15,214 nt of DNA, from the NCBI GenBank assembly GCA_900313765.1, contig OMSN01000029.1:1-15214 (forward strand), written 5' to 3'. Position numbers and translations under genes: made by a program. The notes beneath the pieces were generated by a model. It made no database searches. It was not told where the DNA came from and saw nothing but the letters and a program-made list of their open reading frames with translations. This document shows, one piece after another, positions 7,163 through 13,795 of the stretch. How positions within the stretch are numbered: the stretch's first letter is position 1; the number at the start of each line of letters is the position of its first letter. Source of the DNA: an uncultured Eubacteriales bacterium (GTDB taxonomy: Bacteria; Bacillota; Clostridia; Lachnospirales; Lachnospiraceae).

Positions 7163-8398
7163 TCAGAGAACGACCTTTGCGAACTTCTTCTTGCCTTTGC
7201 GAAGAACAACGCCGTCACCCTGCAGTTTTTCCTGATCCAGAACTGCACGGACATCGGTTACCTTCACATCGTCTACCTGAACGCCGCCCTGCTCAATGTT
7301 TCTGCGTGCATCCGAACGGTTCGTCGCAAGTTTTGCCGCAACCAGGGCACCGATCAGATCGACCTGTCCATCACGGAACGTGCTCAGATCCAGCTTGATT
7401 GCCTCGAGATCCGCAGTATCCGCGCCGCTTGCAGAGAACAGCTTGCGGGCACCTTCCTGCGCGGTCTTAGCCTCTTCCTCGCCATGGACCATCTTGGTCA
7501 GCTCATACGCAAGGACTTCCTTGACGCTGTTCAGTTCCTGTCCTTCCTTCTTCTCATACTCCGCGATCTCATCCAGCGGCAGGAAGGTGAGGAGTTTCAT
7601 GCACTTGATCACGTCGGCATCGCCCACATTTCTCCAGTACTGATAGAAATCGAAGGGGCTTGTCTTGTTCGGATCCAGCCAGACGGCACCCTTGGCAGTC
7701 TTGCCCATCTTGTTGCCCTCGGAATTGGTGAGCAGGGTGATGGTCATCGCCTCGGAATTGGATCCCGGGATCTTTCTGCGGATCAGCTCGCGGCCGGCCA
7801 GCATGTTGGACCACTGGTCATCTCCGCCGAACTGCATCTGGCAGCCGTACTTCTGATACAGCATATAGAAATCATATGCCTGCATGATCATGTAGTTGAA
7901 CTCGAAGAAGGTCAGGCCCTTCTCCCAGCGAAGCTTGTATGCCTTCGCGGCAAGCATCTCATTGACGGTAAAGCAGGTTCCGACTTCACGCAGCAGATTG
8001 ATGTAGTTCAGATCCATCAGCCAGTCTGCGTTGTTGACGGTGATCGCCTGGCCCGGCTGATCGCCGAACTCGATAAAGCGGCTCATCTGCTTCTTGAAGC
8101 ACTCGCAGTTGTGCTGGATCGTCTCAACCGTCATCATCGGACGTGAATCCGTTCTTCCGGACGGATCGCCGATCATACCGGTGCCGCCGCCAAGAAGGGC
8201 GATCGGTCTGTTGCCTGCCATCTGAAGTCTCTTCATCAGGCACAGTGCCATGAAATGACCTACGTGAAGGCTGTCCGCGGTCGGATCGAATCCGATGTAG
8301 AAGGTCGCCTTGCCTTCGTTGATCATCTCCCGGATCATAACCGGATCCGTAAGCTGTGCAAGCAGTCCGCGTGCCTGCAGTTCTTCATAAACTCCCAT
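7163..8398 (-). CDS. tyrS: Tyrosine--tRNA ligase
   Basis: 411 residues, full length. A class I synthetase that attaches tyrosine to tRNA-Tyr. The HIGH motif appears as HVGH in GFDPTADSLHVGH (residues 36-48). GDDQWSN and the conserved tyrosine-pocket segment FNYMIMQAYDFYMLY are present, and the KMSKS loop reads NKMGKT. The C-terminal 65 residues are an S4-type RNA-binding domain (RSDARRNIEQGGVQVDDVKV). The start MGVYEEL has GGAGG about 8 nt upstream. The gene sits directly after the DAHP synthase gene, linking tyrosine supply and use in position, but has its own promoter at 8521-8549. Confidence 0.99.
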   Translation of the reverse strand: MGVYEELQARGLLAQLTDPVMIREMINEGKATFYIGFDPTADSLHVGHFMALCLMKRLQMAGNRPIALLGGGTGMIGDPSGRTDSRPMMTVETIQHNCECFKKQMSRFIEFGDQPGQAITVNNADWLMDLNYINLLREVGTCFTVNEMLAAKAYKLRWEKGLTFFEFNYMIMQAYDFYMLYQKYGCQMQFGGDDQWSNMLAGRELIRRKIPGSNSEAMTITLLTNSEGNKMGKTAKGAVWLDPNKTSPFDFYQYWRNVGDADVIKCMKLLTFLPLDEIAEYEKKEGQELNSVKEVLAYELTKMVHGEEEAKTAQEGARKLFSASGADTADLEAIKLDLSTFRDGQVDLIGALVAAKLATNRSDARRNIEQGGVQVDDVKVTDVRAVLDQEKLQGDGVVLRKGKKKFAKVVL

Positions 8399-8514
8399 AT
8401 TCTATATCCTCCGATCCGGTGACGCGGTGCACACAGTCAGCCGGTTTTTGTCTTTCCCTCGGAACACGCTCCCTGCGCACCCCATAGATCTGTTCCCGCT
8501 CGTAGTTTCAAACA
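8399..8514 (-). promoter_or_regulatory. Structured leader of tyrS
   Basis: The predicted transcript has about 115 nt before the ATG. Two stem-loops can be drawn: GGAACA / TGTTCC enclosing 24 nt, then CCGG(C)TGA / TCACCGG enclosing a 14-nt loop that contains GCACCGCG. The second stem ends 2 nt before the GGAGG. ACCGCG is part of the T-box signature, but the rest of that signature, a specifier stem I and a terminator with a U-run are missing, so I do not call a T-box. Confidence 0.3.
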
Positions 8515-8520
8515 GACTCC

Positions 8521-8549
8521 AGTATACAAACCAGAGGGCTAAAAATCAA
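8521..8549 (-). promoter_or_regulatory. Sigma-A promoter of tyrS
   Basis: Minus strand TTGATT (8544-8549), 17-bp spacer, TATACT (8521-8526). The -35 begins one base after the stop codon of the upstream DAHP synthase gene. Confidence 0.75.
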
Positions 8550-8550
8550 G

Positions 8551-9588
8551 TCAGACTGTATGATAGATACTGTAGATCAGTTTCTCACTGTCCTCCCAGC
8601 CAAGGCACGGGTCGGTGATGGACTGTCCGAAGCAGTGTCCGGGTCCTCCGACCACATCCTGCCGCCCCTCGACCAGATAACTCTCGATCATCAGTCCCTT
8701 GACCAGCGTCTTCAGGCTCTCGTTGTAAGAGCGGCTGTGCATCACCTCATGCGCGATCCGGATCTGCTCCAGATGCTGCTTGTTGGAATTGGAATGATTG
8801 CAGTCGACAACGATCGCCGGGTTCTTGAGTTTATGCTCCTGGTACAGTCTCTGCGTCAGCAGGAGATCTTCATAATGATAGTTCGGCAGACAGTTGCCAT
8901 GTTTGTTGACAGCGCCGCGCAGTACCACATGAGTCAGCGCATTTCCATCTGTATTGACATCCCAACCTCTGTAAATGAAATTGTGACGGCTCTGGGCTGC
9001 CACTATGGAGTTGAACATGACCGTCAGATCTCCGCTGGTAGGATTCTTCATGCCCGCCGGAATGTCCATACCTGAGACAGTCATGCGGTGCTGCTGGTCT
9101 TCCACCGACCTTGCGCCGACGGCAACATAGCCAAGCAGGTCGTCCAGATAACGGTAGTTCTCCGGATAGAGCATCTCATCGGCTGCCGTCAGTCCGGTCT
9201 GCTCGATGACACGCAGATGCATCTTGCGGATCGCGATGATACCTGCAAGCAGATCGGGCTTCTTGCTGGGATCAGGCTGATGCAGAAGTCCTTTATATCC
9301 TTTTCCGGTAGTCCTGGGTTTGTTCGTGTAGATACGGGGGACGATCATGATCCGGTCGGCAACCTGCTCCTGGACTCTGGACAGCCGCTCCATATATTCC
9401 ATCACGGCTTCTTCATTGTCCGCACTGCACGGCCCGATGATCAGAAGGAATCTGTCTGATCTTCCCGTAAAGATATCACGAAGTTCCCGGTCCCGTTCTT
9501 CCTTGATCCGTTTCGCCTTATCAGACACCGGATTCTGATGCTTGATCTCCGCCGGGATCGGCAGCTTCTTCTCAAAATGCATGGACAT
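8551..9588 (-). CDS. aroF: 3-deoxy-7-phosphoheptulonate (DAHP) synthase, class I AroFGH type
   Basis: 345 residues from ATG 9588. It joins phosphoenolpyruvate and erythrose 4-phosphate, the first step of the shikimate pathway to Phe, Tyr and Trp. Family motifs are in order: IGPCSADN, the PEP-binding PRIYTNKPRTTGKGYKG, DEMLYPENYRYLDDLLGYVAVGARS, VDCNHSNSNK (metal-ligand His), ESYLVEGRQ (metal Glu) and SITDPCLGWEDSE (metal Asp). The frame stays open to a GTG at 9633, but that codon lies inside the strong hairpin at 9627-9694. ATG 9588 (MSMHFEKKLPIP) has GGAAAGAGAGAG just upstream and matches the usual N-terminus, so I prefer it. Feedback inhibition type cannot be read from sequence by eye. It has its own promoter (9734-9762), and tyrS follows. 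Confidence 0.96.
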   Translation of the reverse strand: MSMHFEKKLPIPAEIKHQNPVSDKAKRIKEERDRELRDIFTGRSDRFLLIIGPCSADNEEAVMEYMERLSRVQEQVADRIMIVPRIYTNKPRTTGKGYKGLLHQPDPSKKPDLLAGIIAIRKMHLRVIEQTGLTAADEMLYPENYRYLDDLLGYVAVGARSVEDQQHRMTVSGMDIPAGMKNPTSGDLTVMFNSIVAAQSRHNFIYRGWDVNTDGNALTHVVLRGAVNKHGNCLPNYHYEDLLLTQRLYQEHKLKNPAIVVDCNHSNSNKQHLEQIRIAHEVMHSRSYNESLKTLVKGLMIESYLVEGRQDVVGGPGHCFGQSITDPCLGWEDSEKLIYSIYHTV

Positions 9589-9590
9589 AA

Positions 9591-9625
9591 TATTGCTCTC
9601 TCTTTCCGGAACTAGCATCGCAATA
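9591..9625 (-). promoter_or_regulatory. Hairpin holding the aroF ribosome binding site in its loop
   Basis: Minus strand TATTGC (9620-9625) can pair with GCAATA (9591-9596). The 23-nt loop contains the purine-rich ribosome binding site, and the ATG starts 2 nt after the stem. The stem begins one nucleotide after the large hairpin at 9627-9694, so the two could stack. The stem is short and A-T rich, so the inference is tentative. Confidence 0.35.
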
Positions 9626-9626
9626 A

Positions 9627-9694
9627 TATGCACCGGGCGGCACCCTTTCGCGGACGCCCCTGCAGGTCCACTTCAGGGTGCCGCCCGGCGCATA
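9627..9694 (-). ncRNA. Long GC-rich stem-loop in the aroF leader
   Basis: Arms at 9675-9694 and 9627-9646 pair over 20 bp with a single G-U wobble (TATGCGCCGGGCGGCACCCT on the 5' side). Inside, a symmetric GAA/GAA internal loop leads to a further 6-bp stem, GTGGAC / GTCCGC, with a 10-nt loop. No T-run follows, so it is not an intrinsic terminator. It lies between the promoter at 9734-9762 and the start codon at 9588. It could be a cis-regulatory RNA element, an mRNA stabiliser or a small repetitive palindrome. I do not recognise a known riboswitch family. Confidence 0.6.
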
Positions 9695-9733
9695 CCGTTA
9701 TTCAACGAATAGTTTCATTTGCGTACGCCATTC

Positions 9734-9762
9734 ATAATAGCCGTATTCGTTCCGGATGGCAA
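9734..9762 (-). promoter_or_regulatory. aroF: Sigma-A promoter of the DAHP synthase gene
   Basis: Minus strand TTGCCA (9757-9762), 17-bp spacer, TATTAT (9734-9739). Predicted transcription start is near 9727, giving a leader of about 139 nt that includes both hairpins. Confidence 0.65.
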
Positions 9763-9780
9763 GAGATAATTTACTCGTTT

Positions 9781-9809
9781 AAAGCAGAAAAGACACCGGC
9801 GATCTGCTC
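9781..9809 (-). terminator. Weak hairpin after rnhA, possible terminator
   Basis: The minus strand reads AGCAGA ... TCTGCT right at the rnhA stop codon, a 6-bp stem with a 14-nt loop, followed by only TT and then AAACG. Weak as a terminator. It is supported mainly by its position between rnhA and the aroF promoter. Confidence 0.3.
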
Positions 9810-10290
9810 ATTCCTCCACGCCCGGGTCTGGGATCAGATTGTCTGAGTCTGCAGCAGCAGTGGCAAGAGCGTCACAGCGTTCATTCTGCGGATGGCCATT
9901 GTGCCCCCGCACCCAGTTCCAGGTGACGTTGTGGGGCTCCTTGGCTGCCAGAAGACGTTTCCACAGATCCACATTTTTCACAGGCTCCGACTTCGTGCGC
10001 ATCCAGTTCTTCCGGATCCAGTTTTCGATCCAGTGCTGGTTAAATGCGTTGACCAGATACTGGGAATCCGACCACAGTTCAACTTCGCAGGGCTTTGTCA
10101 GTGCCTCCAGAGCAACGATGGCGGCCATCAGTTCCATCCGGTTATTGGTCGTCCTGATATATCCCTGTGACAGTTCGCGCACATGAAGGACGCCGGCTGA
10201 GTCCACAAACTCCAGCACCACGCCGTATCCTCCCGGCCCGTCCGGGTTTCCCCTTGCCGCACCGTCGGTATAGATCGTTACTTTTGGCAT
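9808..10290 (-). CDS. rnhA: Ribonuclease HI
   Basis: 160 residues. It cuts the RNA strand of RNA/DNA hybrids. All catalytic residues of the E. coli-type enzyme are visible: D9 in [16 protein letters not shown] sequence, E53 in [10 protein letters not shown]75 in [11 protein letters not shown]140 in ERCDALA, and the loop His130 in GHNGHPQNE. The basic handle region [20 protein letters not shown] is present. The C-terminus ends in a short acidic tail (DPGVEE). AGAGGAG lies 6 nt before the ATG, and the SirC-like gene ends 12 nt upstream, so it is probably the last gene of the operon. Confidence 0.97.
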   Translation of the reverse strand: MPKVTIYTDGAARGNPDGPGGYGVVLEFVDSAGVLHVRELSQGYIRTTNNRMELMAAIVALEALTKPCEVELWSDSQYLVNAFNQHWIENWIRKNWMRTKSEPVKNVDLWKRLLAAKEPHNVTWNWVRGHNGHPQNERCDALATAAADSDNLIPDPGVEE

Positions 10291-10302
10291 TCTGCAGCTC
10301 CT

Positions 10303-10614
10303 CTATGATACTGATCTGTCATGCAGGAAAAAGTCACACCGGCGGGGACTTCCCGGAATACAGACCCGGATCCCCAGTGTCCGGCAGGCGGCAAATACAT
10401 CCTCCCGGATTGTTTCGTCTTCTTCCTGGCAGATGACATAGTCCATTCCGTACAGGTCCTTTCGCTCATACGCTCCCTTCAGCAGGTACAGGTGTGAAGT
10501 GAAAGGTTCCAGATAGCGAAGGATCTGCTCCGCTTTCTCCCCGTGCCCTATGACCATGATCTTCCGGTCGGTCATATCCGTGTACAGGGGCATGTAGGGC
10601 CTCTTCCCGCTCAT
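10303..10614 (-). CDS. Minimal SirC/CysG-N-like NAD-binding protein
   Basis: 103 residues. It resembles the N-terminal domain of precorrin-2 dehydrogenase / sirohydrochlorin ferrochelatase (SirC, Met8, CysG-N). It opens with YMPLYTDMTDRKIMVIGHGEKAEQILRYL, a dinucleotide-binding GxGxxA after the YLPLF-type start, and ends with IRVCIPGSPRRCDFF, matching the usual VNV-D-P--CDFYFP segment. It stops there, without the dimerisation/catalytic C-terminal half. Siroheme synthesis activity is therefore doubtful; a redox-cofactor-sensing or remnant role is possible. Its ATG overlaps the upstream stop (ATGA), indicating translational coupling with the DUF1667 gene. No other siroheme gene is in the window. 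Confidence 0.7.
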   Translation of the reverse strand: MSGKRPYMPLYTDMTDRKIMVIGHGEKAEQILRYLEPFTSHLYLLKGAYERKDLYGMDYVICQEEDETIREDVFAACRTLGIRVCIPGSPRRCDFFLHDRSVS

Positions 10615-10982
10615 TGCGCCCTGCGCTCCACATTCCTGGTGGCAACGATATCCACTCCTGTACCGCAGATATCTCTGACGATGACGTCGCCGATCCGGAC
10701 AGGTGCCATCACCCGCACATCGGCAAGCGCTTCCATGATGGCGGCGATGCTTTCTTTCGGGATATCTCCCGCGGTCTTGACGCTGACCTGGGCGATCTCA
10801 CCGCCTTCGGCAGGAACCGAGCTGGTCACCACGCGGACCGGATGCGTCACCTCGGCACGGGCATACTGATCGCCCTTCCTGCAGGTGTTGCCTTCCACAT
10901 TCTTCACTTCACCGCCGTCCAGAGTGACGGTGATCTGACATCCCATCGGACATCCGATACAGGTAAGTTCTCTCTTCTCCAT
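10611..10982 (-). CDS. DUF1667 protein, putative Fe-S subunit of the glycerol-3-phosphate oxidase
   Basis: 123 residues. The N-terminus holds CxxCxxxC (Cys8, Cys11, Cys15) and a fourth Cys34 in GNTCRKGDQYA, the pattern of the Fe-S site at the front of molybdopterin oxidoreductases, without the rest of that enzyme. The tail reads RDICGTGVDIVATRNV, typical of DUF1667. In Clostridia this small protein regularly follows a GlpA-like dehydrogenase and a second FAD oxidoreductase, as here, so it probably carries electrons within that complex; this role is inferred from context. The gene starts one base after the upstream stop with GAGGAG embedded in the end of that gene, and overlaps the next gene by 4 bases. 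Confidence 0.88.
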   Translation of the reverse strand: MEKRELTCIGCPMGCQITVTLDGGEVKNVEGNTCRKGDQYARAEVTHPVRVVTSSVPAEGGEIAQVSVKTAGDIPKESIAAIMEALADVRVMAPVRIGDVIVRDICGTGVDIVATRNVERRAQ

Positions 10983-10983
10983 G

Positions 10984-12273
10984 TCACTCCTCCTCCAGCT
11001 TAACTGTGATGCTCTTCAGGTCGCTCACCTCCTGGAATGCACTCTTCTTCAGAACCACCGTCTCCATCTCTCCGGGGGCTGCGATCTTCTTCTTTCTGTG
11101 CAGGATACGCTTGTCATTGAGATAGACACTCTCATAGATATCCGTATAGACAGCCCCTACCCGGAAACGCAGGGTGAGGGTATCTTCCAGCCGGTCTGCA
11201 TTGATGATCTCCGGGACTGTATACCGGACTCCGCCTTCGGCTTTCACCCGGATGTCCTCAGATTCTGCCGTGCGTGTGCCGCCGCTTACATACAGAGCGG
11301 CATTTGCTCCGGCCTGTCCGGCTTCCTGGGATACAAAGTCCACCAGATCATGCACATGGAGTACATTGCCGCAGGCAAACACACCGGGGACCGACGTCTC
11401 GAGGCTCTCATTGACCTCGGGACCTCTTGTGACAGGACTGATCACCGCGCCAAGCCCTGAGGTCAGTTCATTTTCAGGAAGCAGTCCGCAGGACAGAAGC
11501 AGTGTATCGCACTCATATCTCTCTTCTGTTCCCGGAATCGGCCTGGATTTTTCGTCTACCTTCGCAATGGTGACTGCCTCCACGCGTTCTTTGCCTTCAA
11601 TGTTTACCACGGTATGGCTGAGCTTCAGCGGAATGTTGAAGTCATTCAGGCACTGTACGATATTTCTCTTCAGTCCGCCGGAATAGGGCATCAGCTCCGC
11701 GACAACCTGTACCTTCGCGCCTTCAAGTGTCATACGCCTTGCCATGATCAGGCCGATATCTCCTGAGCCCAGGATCACGACGCTCTTTCCCGGCATGAAG
11801 CCTTCGATGTTGACCAGCCTCTGGGCTGTCCCGGCGGTATAGATGCCGGCCGGTCTGAAGCCTGGGATGTTCAGTGCCCCTCTGGGTCTCTCCCTGCAGC
11901 CCATTGCAAGGATCACAGCCTCTGCCCTCAGCTGCACCAGTCCTTCCTCACGATTCAGATAGGTGATGAGTTTGTCACCGCTACCGTCCTGCGCCAGAGC
12001 GATGCCCATGACCATCGTATTGAGCCTGTACGGGATCTGCAGTTCTGCCGCCTGATCGATAAAGCGCTGGGCGTATTCCGGCCCCGTCAGTTCCTCCTTG
12101 AAGGTGTGAAGTCCGAATCCATTGTGAATGCACTGGTTCAGGATTCCGCCCAGGCAGCGGTCACGCTCCAGTATAAGAATACTCTCCACGCCTGCCTTCC
12201 TGGCTTCGATTGCCGCCGCCAGACCTGCAGGTCCTCCGCCGATGATTGCGATCTTCGTCTTATTCATATCCAT
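10984..12273 (-). CDS. FAD/NAD-dependent oxidoreductase, second subunit of the GlpA-like complex
   Basis: 429 residues. Two dinucleotide-binding motifs are visible: FAD site GGGPAG at residues 12-17 and NAD(P) site GSGDIG at 169-174. The segment ILAMGCRERPRGALNIPGFRPAGIYTAG is typical of the HcnB / opine-oxidase-A / GlpB-like class, and the C-terminal VFACGNVLHVHDLVDFV is the second FAD contact. C40 and C48 lie in CLGGILNQC, near the flavin. It probably passes electrons from the GlpA-like subunit to NAD or a carrier. Overlapping starts exist (MDMNK or MNK); GGGAGAAGGGGG precedes both. It lies 15 nt after the GlpA-like gene and 1 nt before the DUF1667 gene. Confidence 0.9.
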   Translation of the reverse strand: MDMNKTKIAIIGGGPAGLAAAIEARKAGVESILILERDRCLGGILNQCIHNGFGLHTFKEELTGPEYAQRFIDQAAELQIPYRLNTMVMGIALAQDGSGDKLITYLNREEGLVQLRAEAVILAMGCRERPRGALNIPGFRPAGIYTAGTAQRLVNIEGFMPGKSVVILGSGDIGLIMARRMTLEGAKVQVVAELMPYSGGLKRNIVQCLNDFNIPLKLSHTVVNIEGKERVEAVTIAKVDEKSRPIPGTEERYECDTLLLSCGLLPENELTSGLGAVISPVTRGPEVNESLETSVPGVFACGNVLHVHDLVDFVSQEAGQAGANAALYVSGGTRTAESEDIRVKAEGGVRYTVPEIINADRLEDTLTLRFRVGAVYTDIYESVYLNDKRILHRKKKIAAPGEMETVVLKKSAFQEVSDLKSITVKLEEE

Positions 12274-12288
12274 CCCCCTTCTCCCGGT

Positions 12289-13740
12289 TTACTGGGGAAA
12301 CTTGTCTCTGCCGACTATGATCCTGGAAGCGCCGCCGCTCTTGGTGATCTCTTCCAGCGGAACATTCAGTTCTCTTGCGAGGATCTCCATCACCCTGGGG
12401 CTGCAGAATCCTGCCTGACAGCGTCCCATGCCTGCTCTGGTGCGGCGCTTCACGCCGTCCAGGCTTCTGGCACCGGGCGTGCGCCGGATCGCGTCGATGA
12501 TCTCACCTTCCGTAACGGATTCGCAGCGGCATACGATGCTGCCGTATGCCGGCTGTGTGCTGACCAGTTCCCGGTATGCCTCGGGTGTCAGAGTCTTCGG
12601 ATCCAGTATGCCTTCGCGGACCGGATCAAAGTCCTTCCTGGCAGAAGGCTTCAGTATATCAGCCACACATTCGGCCACCATGACACCGACAGCCGGAGCG
12701 CTGGTAAGTCCCGGGGATTCGATTCCTGCACAGTCCACGAATCCGGGGCAGTCCTTCACTTCCCCGATCCTGAACTCATGGGAATCTTCGTGGGCGCGCA
12801 GTCCGGCGAAGGAGGTGATGGTATCCCGGTATGGAATGTTCCGGATATATTTTCCGCTGGTCTGTACCACTGCGCCAAGTTCATCCGCAGTCGTGTTCGT
12901 TCCTTCCGGATCTTCAATGTCCACGGCCGTCGGTCCGATCAGCAGATTGCCGTGAACCGTCGGCGTGACAAGGGTCCCCTTTCCTTTATCCGTGGGAAGC
13001 GGGAATATCACATGCCGCACATGAGAGCCGGCGGTCTTATCCATCAGATTGTAACTGCCGCGCCGGGGCGTGATATGAATCTTGTCAGCACTCACCTGGT
13101 TATGGAACCGGTCTGCATAGACTCCGGCCGCATTGACGACAACCTCCGCCTGCAGTTCTCCCTTCGAGGTCTGAAGCCGGAAGATCCTGCCGGTATCGCT
13201 CTCTGTGGGGATCACCTTCTCCACGCAGGTGTCGAACTGGAACTGTACACCGTTTGCCGCGGCATTCTCGGCAAACGCAATCGTCAGTGTGAACGGGCAC
13301 ACGATCCCGCCTGTCGGCGCATAGAGTGCCCACTGCGTTTCATCTGTGATATTCGGCTCCATCTCGACGAGTTCCTCCCGTCCGATGATGCGAAGATCCG
13401 GAACACCGTTCCTGTGCCCCTGCTCGAGCAGTTTCTCAAGCAGAGATTTGTCCTCGTCGGACCGGCATACGACCAGAGACCCGACCCGCTCAAACGGGAC
13501 GTCCAGATCCTGACATACCTGGTCCATCATGCGGTTTCCTTCCACATTCAGTTTTGCCATCAGCGTACCCGGTTTCGCGTCATACCCTGCATGGACGATG
13601 GCGCTGTTTGCCTTGCTCGTACCGCAGCACACATCCTCCGCGCTGTCGACGACAAGAATCTTCAGGTCATACCTGCTCAGTTCCCTTGCAGCCGCGCAGC
13701 CGCTCACACCGGCTCCGATGATAATGACATCGTACATCAT
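12289..13740 (-). CDS. glpA: GlpA-like FAD-dependent dehydrogenase with C-terminal 2Fe-2S domain
   Basis: 483 residues. The N-terminal DAO-fold domain starts MMYDVIIIGAGVSGCAAARELSRY (FAD site GAGVSG) and contains CCGTSKANSAIVHAGYDAKPGTLMA, RRGSYNLMDK and the closing CAGIESPGLTSAPAVG, as in anaerobic glycerol-3-phosphate dehydrogenase A and related L-2-hydroxyglutarate oxidases. The C-terminal 80 residues are a BFD-like [2Fe-2S] domain with Cys404, Cys406, Cys441 and Cys446 (CRC ... CQAGFC). The expected reaction is oxidation of glycerol 3-phosphate to dihydroxyacetone phosphate. A 2-hydroxyacid substrate cannot be excluded, and no glycerol kinase or transporter is in view. AGAGGTGA lies ahead of the ATG. 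No convincing promoter was seen in the 55-bp gap. Confidence 0.9.
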   Translation of the reverse strand: MMYDVIIIGAGVSGCAAARELSRYDLKILVVDSAEDVCCGTSKANSAIVHAGYDAKPGTLMAKLNVEGNRMMDQVCQDLDVPFERVGSLVVCRSDEDKSLLEKLLEQGHRNGVPDLRIIGREELVEMEPNITDETQWALYAPTGGIVCPFTLTIAFAENAAANGVQFQFDTCVEKVIPTESDTGRIFRLQTSKGELQAEVVVNAAGVYADRFHNQVSADKIHITPRRGSYNLMDKTAGSHVRHVIFPLPTDKGKGTLVTPTVHGNLLIGPTAVDIEDPEGTNTTADELGAVVQTSGKYIRNIPYRDTITSFAGLRAHEDSHEFRIGEVKDCPGFVDCAGIESPGLTSAPAVGVMVAECVADILKPSARKDFDPVREGILDPKTLTPEAYRELVSTQPAYGSIVCRCESVTEGEIIDAIRRTPGARSLDGVKRRTRAGMGRCQAGFCSPRVMEILARELNVPLEEITKSGGASRIIVGRDKFPQ

Positions 13741-13795
13741 ATTCCGTCACCTCTCTTCGCAAACTCCCTATCACTGTATCTGCAAATATCTTCAT

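Noticed and set aside
8399..8514. T-box riboswitch upstream of tyrS
   Set aside because: Only ACCGCG matches. There is no specifier stem, no full T-box sequence and no terminator with a U-run, and the leader is short.
9589..9633. GTG start at 9633 for the DAHP synthase
   Set aside because: The codon is buried in the 3' arm of the 20-bp hairpin and has no ribosome binding site. ATG 9588 has one and gives the usual N-terminus.
9695..9727. Leader peptide attenuator before the DAHP synthase gene
   Set aside because: A short frame (MKLFVE, then stop) exists near the 5' end of the leader, but it has no ribosome binding site and no run of aromatic codons, and the hairpin lacks a terminator U-run.
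10303..10330. Frameshift at the end of the SirC-like gene (a shifted frame would read ...FPA after CDF, like the family)
   Set aside because: The shifted frame hits a stop right after those residues, so no longer C-terminus is recovered.
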